In this document: one piece after another, positions 25,688 through 32,718 of the stretch
Layout of the letters: every line of letters starts with the position of its first letter
Numbering within the stretch: position 1 is the first letter of the stretch
Assembly (NCBI GenBank): GCA_026713245.1
Contig: JAPOOU010000128.1
Location: 1 to 55,077, forward strand
Source of the DNA: Chloroflexota bacterium
GTDB lineage: Bacteria; Chloroflexota; Anaerolineae; Aggregatilineales; Phototrophicaceae
Length of the DNA stretch: 55,077 bases
Direction of reading: 5' to 3'
Translations under genes and position numbers: made by a program
Notes under the pieces: model-generated
Told to the model about the DNA's origin: nothing
Seen by the model: the letters and a program-made list of their open reading frames with translations, nothing else
The model's database searches: none

Positions 25688-28222
25688 ATGTCCGACACAG
25701 TAACAATCAACATTGATGGAATGGAATACGAGGTAGCGGCCGGATCGAACTTGGTTGATGCGGCGAAATGGCATGCCGGCAACGACATTCCGGTGTTTTG
25801 CTATCATCCCAAGATGGATCCGGTTGGCATGTGCCGAATGTGCCTGGTGGAGTTGGGTACGCCGGCGCGCGATCGCGCTACCGGCGAGGTGGCGCTCAAC
25901 GACGATGGTACGCCACAGATTCGCTATTTCCCAAAACTTCAAACGGCATGTACGACCGTCGTCAGTGACGGGATGCACATCAAGACCAATACACAGGAAG
26001 TGATTGACGCTCGAAACGATGTCCTGGAGTTTTTGCTGACGAGTCATCCCCTGGATTGCCCCATCTGTGACAAAGGCGGGGAATGTCCGCTGCAGAACTT
26101 GACTATGCGCCACGGCCCGCAGTCGTCGCGGATGTATTTTGAAGACAAGCAACTTCTCGATAAGCACTATCCGCTTGGCGACCTGATATTTCTCGATCGC
26201 GAACGCTGCATTCAATGCGCGCGCTGTGTCAGGTTCCAGGACGAGATTGTGGGAGATGACGTCCTGGCTTTTCATGAGCGCGGACGTCGACTGCAGATAA
26301 TCACCAATTCAGATCCTGGCTTTGATACGTATTTCAGCGGTAACACCACCGACATCTGCCCGGTGGGAGCGTTAACCACCGGCGACTTTCGCTTTGGCGC
26401 GCGTCCCTGGGAATTGAACGAAGTGCCAAGCATTTCTCCCTGGGATTGCGCCGGGGAGAATATCAGCCTCAGTATGCGCCTGGACCGAGACTTTGATGGC
26501 AAAGCCATGATCAAACGAGTTATGCCGCGCCAAAACGAGTGGGTTAACGAGATTTGGATCAGCGACAAGACGCGCTTCGGGCATCACTTCACGCGCAGCG
26601 AAGATCGCTTGCAAAAGCCACATTTAAAGTCCGGTTCCCAATTGCGAGAATCCGATTGGAAAACGGTTCTGCCGCAATTGGCTGCAACCTTGCAGAACGC
26701 CGGCGGCGACATCGCCGCCATCGCCGGCAGCGGCATGTCCAATGAAGATCTTTGGGAGTTGCGCCAATTGATAGAGGGCTTGGGCGGAACGCGCTTGGGC
26801 GCCTGGCCGCCGACGCATGGCGCTGCCCAACAAGTGGCGCAGGTCGGCGTCGGCGCTGGCACGAATCTCGGCCAACTGGGGCGGGGCGACGCCATATTGG
26901 TGATCGCCAGCGATCTGGAAGAAGAAGTACCGATGTGGCGTTTGCGCATCAAACAGGCACAGGATCGAGGCGCATATCTGGTCGTCGCCAATGCGCGCCG
27001 TACGCGCCTGGAAGACTTCGCCATACAGGGGGCGCGCAACGACAAAGTGGTCGCCGGGGATGCGATCCGGTACGCTGCCGGCGAAGCTGCCGCGGTCATG
27101 CGCGACTTGAAAAAGAATCACGCGGATGTCGCGCAACGATTGACAGCGGCAGACAACCTTGTCATCGTGACAGGCGCGGAGGGCTTGACGCTCGAAGGCA
27201 GCCAGGCGCTGGCGCAAGCGGCTGCCAACTTCTTGATCGAAACAAAGCATGTTGGCAGGCCGAATAACGGTTTGCTCTCGGTATTGCCCGGCGCCAACGG
27301 CATGGGTCTTCACTACCTGGGCTACTCGCCCGGCGCGACGCAAGAAATCATCGCGAATCCACCCAAGGTATTGATTGTGGTCGGGGCCGACTTGCTTGAT
27401 GACGACCCGTCGGCGCGAGGCTGGCTGGAAAGTATCGATACTGTCATCGCCGCCAAGCATTTTGACGACGGCATCTCGGAGTATGCGGCGCATTTGCTGC
27501 CGATTCAGAGCTTTGCAGAGCGCGATGGCAGCTTTGTTAACGGAGAACGGCGCGTACAGCGATTCTATACAGCGCAAGGTCCCATTGGTGAATCCCTGCC
27601 GGCCTGGAAACTGTTTGGCAGCATCCGACAGGCAGCGGGGCTGGCGCGCCTGAAGCCATCTGCCGCCACGGTCATGCTGGAATTGAGCCAAAGCGTCGAT
27701 GACTTCGACGGGATGACTTACAAGGCGCTCGCCGAGGTCGAGAGGCAGTTTCCCGATGTCGGCGGCCGCGACCAGTATTATGGCGGTACCGCCTATACCA
27801 ATGACGGTGGTTTGGGCATTCAAATCGCGAGCGCGGCCGACCGCGGCCAGAAGCCGAAGACGGCGAAACTGACCACACCCGCCATCATCGACGTTGGCGA
27901 GAACGAAGTCATCGTCATGCCTATAATCTGCTTGTACAATCGCCAGCGAAGCTTCCGCCCGACGCTTTTGCTCGAGCCGCGGATTCTATCTCCCTTCGTG
28001 ATCATCAATTCTGCAGACGCCGAGCAGATGGGGATCGCCCACGGTGATGCGGTTGAAGTTGTCGCTGGCGAATCACGAGTCCGCGTTCACGCGCAGGTTA
28101 GCGACGAGATATCTCGGGGCGCGGTAGCTTTGCCCCGCCACATGACTGACGAGGCCATTCCGATGTCGTTGATGAGCGGGGTGATTAACAGAGTAACCGA
28201 AGCCGTGGCTTCTGGTGATTGA
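25688..28222 (+). CDS. nuoG: NADH-quinone oxidoreductase subunit G
   Basis: About 844 residues. The ATG at 25688 has GGAGG before it; an in-frame GTG four codons earlier is less likely. The N-terminal ferredoxin domain carries the [2Fe-2S] ligands (VFCYHPKMDPVGMCRMCLVE and the later TACTT), then the His/Cys cluster region HPLDCPICDKGGECPLQN, then CIQCARCVRF with TTDICPVGAL. The rest is a molybdopterin-oxidoreductase-like domain without cofactor motifs, as usual for NuoG, ending in an aspartate-decarboxylase-like barrel (MGIAHGDAVEVVAGESRVRV). It houses the iron-sulphur chain of the peripheral arm. Confidence 0.97.
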   Translation: MSDTVTINIDGMEYEVAAGSNLVDAAKWHAGNDIPVFCYHPKMDPVGMCRMCLVELGTPARDRATGEVALNDDGTPQIRYFPKLQTACTTVVSDGMHIKTNTQEVIDARNDVLEFLLTSHPLDCPICDKGGECPLQNLTMRHGPQSSRMYFEDKQLLDKHYPLGDLIFLDRERCIQCARCVRFQDEIVGDDVLAFHERGRRLQIITNSDPGFDTYFSGNTTDICPVGALTTGDFRFGARPWELNEVPSISPWDCAGENISLSMRLDRDFDGKAMIKRVMPRQNEWVNEIWISDKTRFGHHFTRSEDRLQKPHLKSGSQLRESDWKTVLPQLAATLQNAGGDIAAIAGSGMSNEDLWELRQLIEGLGGTRLGAWPPTHGAAQQVAQVGVGAGTNLGQLGRGDAILVIASDLEEEVPMWRLRIKQAQDRGAYLVVANARRTRLEDFAIQGARNDKVVAGDAIRYAAGEAAAVMRDLKKNHADVAQRLTAADNLVIVTGAEGLTLEGSQALAQAAANFLIETKHVGRPNNGLLSVLPGANGMGLHYLGYSPGATQEIIANPPKVLIVVGADLLDDDPSARGWLESIDTVIAAKHFDDGISEYAAHLLPIQSFAERDGSFVNGERRVQRFYTAQGPIGESLPAWKLFGSIRQAAGLARLKPSAATVMLELSQSVDDFDGMTYKALAEVERQFPDVGGRDQYYGGTAYTNDGGLGIQIASAADRGQKPKTAKLTTPAIIDVGENEVIVMPIICLYNRQRSFRPTLLLEPRILSPFVIINSADAEQMGIAHGDAVEVVAGESRVRVHAQVSDEISRGAVALPRHMTDEAIPMSLMSGVINRVTEAVASGD

Positions 28223-28240
28223 GGCTAGGGGACTGCAATT

Positions 28241-29815
28241 ATGAGCCGTAATCTGAAAATTGCCATTGGCTTTGGCTTTGTAGCGTTAGTCGGGCTAATC
28301 ATCGTTCTGGCGCTGATCGTGGCGAATCTGGGCCCGATAATGACCTGGATCGGCTTTGACAATGCGGGCAATCTCGATGGCCGTCAAGGCGCGCTGGGTC
28401 TGTTGCTCAATCCCGAAGCGCGCGTTCAAAACGTGATTCAGTGCGAGGACGATGCCGGGTGTTCTGCGCTTTGGCCGATTATATTCGCTGCTGGATTCGC
28501 CTTCGCAATCGTCACGGGTTTCGCCTACACGACCTTGCTGGAGCGGCGTCTGCTGGCGTTTTTGCAGCATCGCGTGGGTCCGAACCGCGTCGGTCCCCTG
28601 GGCTTCCTGCAACCGGCCGCGGATGGCGTCAAACTGGTTTTTAAAGAGGATCTGCTGCCAGCCGGCGCCGACAAGTGGGTCTTCCGCCTGGCGCCGATGA
28701 TCAAGGTGATTCCTATTCTGATGATTGCGGCTGTCATCCCGATGGGACCGGATTTGGTTTTGCCCTGGTTCGCGCCGTCGCTTGGCGACGTTTGGTTCCA
28801 GGTGCCGCAAGGCCTGATCGATTCCAACGTTGGCATCTTGTGGGTGATCGCCATCACGAGCATCGCGACCTATGGCGTAGTGCTTGCCGGATGGTCCAGC
28901 GACAACAAATACGCCATGTTGGGGGCGCTGCGCGCGTCGGCGCAGATGATCAGCTACGAGTTGAGCTTTGCGCTGGCCCTGGCAGTGCCGGTGATGATCG
29001 TCGGCAGCATGGCCATTGGCGACATCATTGACGCCCAGCGAAATGTCTGGGAGTGGTTCGTATTTCAGAACCCCTTGGCGGCGGCAGTGCTGATTCTGGC
29101 TCTTCTTGCCGAGACGAACCGCGCTCCCTTCGACTTGACCGAGGCGGAGCAGGAACTCACGCAGGGCTACATGACCGAATACAGCGGCATGAAATTCGCG
29201 CTGTTCATGATGGCGGAATACCTGGGTATGATCGCTGTCAGTCTGGTGGCGGTGGCTGTATTCTTCGGCGGTTATCACCTGTGGCCGATGGACGGCCTGC
29301 CGATCCTGGCGCCGGTCATCTTCATCGGTAAAGTAGTCCTTTGTCTTTGTGGCATGATCTGGATCCGCGCCACCTTGCCGCGCATCCGCTACGATCGGCT
29401 CATGCAATTTGGCTGGAAAGTCATGATCCCGCTGGGTCTGCTGGCAGTCGCCTGGACAGCTGTGGCGGTGGTCATTGGCGATGCCTTGGGCGGCGCCGCT
29501 TATCCTTTCATTTCCGGCGCTGTTTTTGTAGTCGTTCTTGCGATCGGCGCCTTGGTATTGCGGCGGATGGGCAGGGATCAAGCGAGCGAAGAAGCGATTC
29601 CGCTTGAAGACGATCCCATGTATACCGGCGAACGTCGTGGATTGGGCTGGGCCTTGGCGCACCTGGTAGGCATGCTGATCGCGATTCCGATCGTGCACGT
29701 CCGTTTCCAGGTCAAGGCCTTGGAAGGCATGGCGAGTTTCGGGCGTACGCCCGAAGAAGATCGCCAACTGGAAAGTGGAGACGCGGCGATCACCACAACT
29801 GGCGGCGGCGATTAA
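28241..29815 (+). CDS. nuoH: NADH-quinone oxidoreductase subunit H, extended form
   Basis: A 524-residue quinone-site membrane subunit, well above the usual 320-430. The core is clear: LLERRLLAFLQHRVGPNRVG (99-118), ADGVKLVFKEDLLPAGADK, SYELSFALALAVPV, ETNRAPFDLTEAEQELTQGY and YSGMKFALFMMAEY, and IRATLPRIRYDRLMQFGWK. The N-terminus has an additional membrane segment (8-30) and about 45 exported residues before canonical helix 1. The C-terminus has another hydrophobic segment (GWALAHLVGMLIAIPIVHV) after an acidic linker, then a polar tail. These extensions are unusual; their role is unknown. Confidence 0.96.
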   Translation: MSRNLKIAIGFGFVALVGLIIVLALIVANLGPIMTWIGFDNAGNLDGRQGALGLLLNPEARVQNVIQCEDDAGCSALWPIIFAAGFAFAIVTGFAYTTLLERRLLAFLQHRVGPNRVGPLGFLQPAADGVKLVFKEDLLPAGADKWVFRLAPMIKVIPILMIAAVIPMGPDLVLPWFAPSLGDVWFQVPQGLIDSNVGILWVIAITSIATYGVVLAGWSSDNKYAMLGALRASAQMISYELSFALALAVPVMIVGSMAIGDIIDAQRNVWEWFVFQNPLAAAVLILALLAETNRAPFDLTEAEQELTQGYMTEYSGMKFALFMMAEYLGMIAVSLVAVAVFFGGYHLWPMDGLPILAPVIFIGKVVLCLCGMIWIRATLPRIRYDRLMQFGWKVMIPLGLLAVAWTAVAVVIGDALGGAAYPFISGAVFVVVLAIGALVLRRMGRDQASEEAIPLEDDPMYTGERRGLGWALAHLVGMLIAIPIVHVRFQVKALEGMASFGRTPEEDRQLESGDAAITTTGGGD

Positions 29816-29888
29816 TTGTGCTGATGCTCAGGGAACAGCATTTATTTACAAGTTTTCTCAATTACGAGCGAGTCAAAGGTAGTGCGAG

Positions 29889-30383
29889 ATGAACGTGATC
29901 AAAGGCTTCAGGACGACATTCAAACATCTGATGGACGAAGCTGTGACTGTGCAGTATCCGGAGCAAGTGCAAAAATTTCACGAGCGCTACAAGGGCAGGC
30001 ATCACCTGCGGCGTTATGAAGATGGTCTGGAGAAATGTATCGGCTGTTCGCTATGCGCAGCAGCATGTCCGGCGGACGCCATCTGGGTCGAAGCAGCCGA
30101 GAACACCGATGACGAGCGGTATAGCCCGGGCGAGCGCTATGCGAAGACCTACGAGATCAATATGTTGCGCTGCATCTTCTGCGGCTACTGCGAGGACGCT
30201 TGCCCGACAGAAGCGATCGAGCTTGGGCACGAACATCAAATGTCCTTTACCGACCGGCGCGACGCCATCTATACCAAGGACATGTTGATAGACCCGCCAC
30301 AGGAAGGCGCCGGTGATACGCCACAGCAAGTCGAGCCCGGGGTCTACACGCGCTCCATCCCTGATATGGAAGACCCATCGTAG
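29889..30383 (+). CDS. nuoI: NADH-quinone oxidoreductase subunit I (two 4Fe-4S)
   Basis: A 164-residue ferredoxin-like subunit. Clusters N6a and N6b are bound by CIGCSLCAAACPADAIWV and CIFCGYCEDACPTEAIELG. It links the iron-sulphur chain of NuoG to NuoB. An N-terminal amphipathic stretch (IKGFRTTFKHLMDEAVTVQY) anchors it near the membrane arm. A 73-base spacer precedes it, and a 109-base spacer with a promoter follows. Confidence 0.97.
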   Translation: MNVIKGFRTTFKHLMDEAVTVQYPEQVQKFHERYKGRHHLRRYEDGLEKCIGCSLCAAACPADAIWVEAAENTDDERYSPGERYAKTYEINMLRCIFCGYCEDACPTEAIELGHEHQMSFTDRRDAIYTKDMLIDPPQEGAGDTPQQVEPGVYTRSIPDMEDPS

Positions 30384-30429
30384 AGCAGTTCATTTCTTGA
30401 TGTGAGCTTGCCCTTCATATTATTTCGCT

Positions 30430-30458
30430 TTGAACAAGATTGGCGATTGTGTTAAAAT
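30430..30458 (+). promoter_or_regulatory. Internal promoter upstream of nuoJ
   Basis: TTGAAC (30430-30435) and TAAAAT (30453-30458) are exactly 17 bases apart, in the 109-base gap between nuoI and nuoJ, 34 bases before the nuoJ ATG. Both boxes match five of six consensus positions. It could allow the membrane-arm genes nuoJ-N to be expressed separately from nuoA-I. Confidence 0.6.
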
Positions 30459-30492
30459 GCACAAATCGATTTTGGGGTAGGATTAGAAGCGT

Positions 30493-31914
30493 ATGGAGTG
30501 GTTGTTCCTGGTCGTAAGCTTTGTCGCCGTCGTCGCGGCCGGCTTAATGCTGACGCGGCAAAACGCGGTGCACAGCGCATTGTTTTTGATCGTCAATTTT
30601 GGCTGCGTCGCATTCCTCTATCTGATGCTTGACGCTCCATTTCTGGCAATGGTGCAGGTGACGGTTTACACCGGCGCGATCATGGTGCTTTTCCTGTTTG
30701 TGATCATGCTGCTTGGCGCCGAGGCAACCACCGATACCAGCGGCCGTATGCGTTGGCTGGGCTTCGTGAGTACCGCGGTCGCGATTTTGATCCTGCTCAT
30801 TTTTGGTTTTCCCATCGCGTCGGACATGCTGAACGACGACGCGGTTGAACGGCCGGACGCGACAGCGAGTCTGCGAGTCATCAATGCGGTATCGTCCGGG
30901 GATGAGAGCGAATCCGGTGTCATCGAACCCGGCGCGGACTATTCAGCGTCGTCCATGGACAGGACATTGCTCGAAGGTGTTGTGAATGTAAATGTCGCTC
31001 TCGCTGCCCTCGACGATGCGCTGTCGGATATCGCCTTCGAGCCTGTCGTTCATTTTGGCGGGCGCGACGCGACTACCGGCTATACCGAGTTGCCCGCCGG
31101 CTCGTATGCCCTGCGAGCATCGCTGAGCGCCATGACAGGCGGCAGAGAATTTACCACTGTGCCGATCCTTAGCCGGGACCTGCAGCTGGCGGCGAATGAC
31201 GCGCTTACGCTTGTGGCTTTTGAAGGCTCGGATAATCTGATTAGCATGGCCCTGTTGGCGGACGATCTTAGCGCGCCATCCGTAGGCGCTATGCGTTTAA
31301 CGTTCATTAATGCGGTCGCTGATGGCCAGGTATCGCTGGTTGATATCGGCCAATACACGGCGATTACTTCACTCTGTGAGGACAGTTCATGCGATGCGTT
31401 GATACCCCATCGCGTTGTTGCCGCCGATTTGCCATCGGGTGAAAGTGTCAGCGTTGAGTTGGACGAGGGCAAGTACAATCTTGCCTTTGTCGACGGACAG
31501 GAAAATGTCCTGCGCATTCTGGTCGACTACGAAGCCGAGCGTGGCAGGGTAGAGACCCGGCTGCTGGTCCGTGATCCGGCTATTCCCGGCGGACAGGCCA
31601 GTTACCGCGCGGTGATGTTTGACGCGCTGGGCAAGCCGGCATTCGGCAGCCCGGAGTCAATTGGTCAGGTCTTGTTTATCGATTATGTGCTGCCGGTTCA
31701 GTTGGTCGGGATCCTGCTGCTGGTTGCGCTGATCGGGGTTATTGTTCTGGCGCGTCCCGATGCGCTGCGGCAAGCGGAACGCCGCCGTGTCAATCAGCGG
31801 AGGCGGGTGAGCAGACCGCTCGTCAGCGTCTTGTCGCAGCAGACGGGCTCCGATGTCTTGAGCGGCGACTATCTCGCCAAGCTGCCCGGCGGACCAGAAG
31901 ACAAAGAAGACTAA
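30493..31914 (+). CDS. nuoJ: NADH-quinone oxidoreductase subunit J with exported DUF4397-like insertion
   Basis: A 473-residue NuoJ, more than twice the usual 160-200. Helices 1-4 occupy residues 1-112, with the conserved VQVTVYTGAIMVLFLFVIML helix 3. The final helix (SIGQVLFIDYVLPVQLVGIL, from 389) matches the normal NuoJ end. Between them, residues of about 114-383 form an exported domain. It resembles two DUF4397 units: ASLRVINAVSSG with YTELPAGSYALRAS, and MRLTFINAVADGQVSLVD with VSVELDEGKYNLAFV, linked by LTLVAFEGSDNLISMALLAD. The C-terminus has an extra basic cytoplasmic tail. Frame and codon use are continuous, which argues against an assembly artefact. Confidence 0.93.
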   Translation: MEWLFLVVSFVAVVAAGLMLTRQNAVHSALFLIVNFGCVAFLYLMLDAPFLAMVQVTVYTGAIMVLFLFVIMLLGAEATTDTSGRMRWLGFVSTAVAILILLIFGFPIASDMLNDDAVERPDATASLRVINAVSSGDESESGVIEPGADYSASSMDRTLLEGVVNVNVALAALDDALSDIAFEPVVHFGGRDATTGYTELPAGSYALRASLSAMTGGREFTTVPILSRDLQLAANDALTLVAFEGSDNLISMALLADDLSAPSVGAMRLTFINAVADGQVSLVDIGQYTAITSLCEDSSCDALIPHRVVAADLPSGESVSVELDEGKYNLAFVDGQENVLRILVDYEAERGRVETRLLVRDPAIPGGQASYRAVMFDALGKPAFGSPESIGQVLFIDYVLPVQLVGILLLVALIGVIVLARPDALRQAERRRVNQRRRVSRPLVSVLSQQTGSDVLSGDYLAKLPGGPEDKED

Positions 31915-31933
31915 CTTCATTAGGAGAAAGAAA

Positions 31934-32353
31934 ATGCAATCGCGTAGAAAATTGATTTCAGTTTGCTTGGTGTTGGTAAGCTTTATGCTGTGGATTGCCC
32001 CAGCAGGACATGCACAGACGTCAATGTGCGTCCTCCATAGTTTCAATACAGGCGAACCTGTTTGGAGATTGTATGAATCTTCTGACGGTAGGCATCTGCT
32101 AGATTTGTCATTTACTCGTGAAGTTGGGGCTGTGCTTGCTGTCAGTAGTGAAACACCTGTATCAATATACGCTGTAGGAGCTTCTCTCGTGATTGGCGAA
32201 TCTGACTCATTTGAGAGAGAAGATGGCAGAATCATTTCGTTGGCACTGATTAACTCCGACAATATTTTAAATGTCGAGCGAGTCTTAATTATTGTTTATG
32301 ACGAAGACAAATATCTGTTCCACACTGTATTTGTTCCTGAGTGTATTGAATAG
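31934..32353 (+). CDS. Small exported protein between nuoJ and nuoK
   Basis: A 139-residue protein with AGGAGAAAG upstream of its ATG and a clear signal peptide (RRKLISVCLVLVSFMLWIAP, then AGHAQ); cleavage is likely before Gln28. The mature part of about 112 residues has Cys32 and Cys137 near its two ends, which might form a disulphide. Its pattern (MCVLHSFNTGEPVWRLYES, LDLSFTREVGAVLAVSSE, PVSIYAVGASL) is weakly like a single DUF4397 unit, the domain type seen in the adjacent NuoJ; this is tentative. The gene is visibly richer in A+T than its neighbours, suggesting later acquisition. It may act with the exported part of NuoJ. Confidence 0.8.
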   Translation: MQSRRKLISVCLVLVSFMLWIAPAGHAQTSMCVLHSFNTGEPVWRLYESSDGRHLLDLSFTREVGAVLAVSSETPVSIYAVGASLVIGESDSFEREDGRIISLALINSDNILNVERVLIIVYDEDKYLFHTVFVPECIE

Positions 32354-32379
32354 CGTCGCAGGGCCAGGGGAACTAGACA

Positions 32380-32688
32380 ATGAACGCAATCGGCACTGAG
32401 CCTTATATCATGTTGAGCCTGGTCCTCTTCCTCATGGGGGCTATGGGCGTATTGATGCGGCGCAATGCCATTCTTGTGTTCATGTCGGTCGAGCTCATGT
32501 TGAACTCTGCGAATCTGGCGCTGGTGGCCTTTGCGCAACAATGGCAGCAAATCAATGGCCATGTCTTCGTATTCTTTGTGATGACCGTCGCGGCGGCGGA
32601 AGTAGCCGTCGGACTGGCGCTTATCGTAAACATTTTCCGCGAGCGTCAGAGCATTAATATTGATGACTTGCAGCAAATGCAAGGCTAG
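32380..32688 (+). CDS. nuoK: NADH-quinone oxidoreductase subunit K
   Basis: A 102-residue subunit with three transmembrane helices and the two conserved buried glutamates ([19 protein letters not shown] and [20 protein letters not shown]) used in proton transfer. It belongs to the membrane arm between NuoJ and NuoN. Length is normal. Confidence 0.97.
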   Translation: MNAIGTEPYIMLSLVLFLMGAMGVLMRRNAILVFMSVELMLNSANLALVAFAQQWQQINGHVFVFFVMTVAAAEVAVGLALIVNIFRERQSINIDDLQQMQG

Positions 32689-32718
32689 CGGATCGCCGTC
32701 GGAAGAGGCTCATAAAGT

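Noticed and set aside
26624..27823. 399-codon open frame antisense to nuoG
   Set aside because: Shadow frame of nuoG with no recognisable domain.
28295..29767. 490-codon open frame antisense to nuoH
   Set aside because: It mirrors nuoH in high-G+C sequence, is rich in His, Gln and Asp as expected for antisense of a hydrophobic gene, and has no domain or ribosome binding site.
30493..31914. NuoJ insertion as an assembly chimera or frameshift
   Set aside because: The reading frame is open throughout, both NuoJ ends are correct and in phase, and base composition does not jump at the borders.
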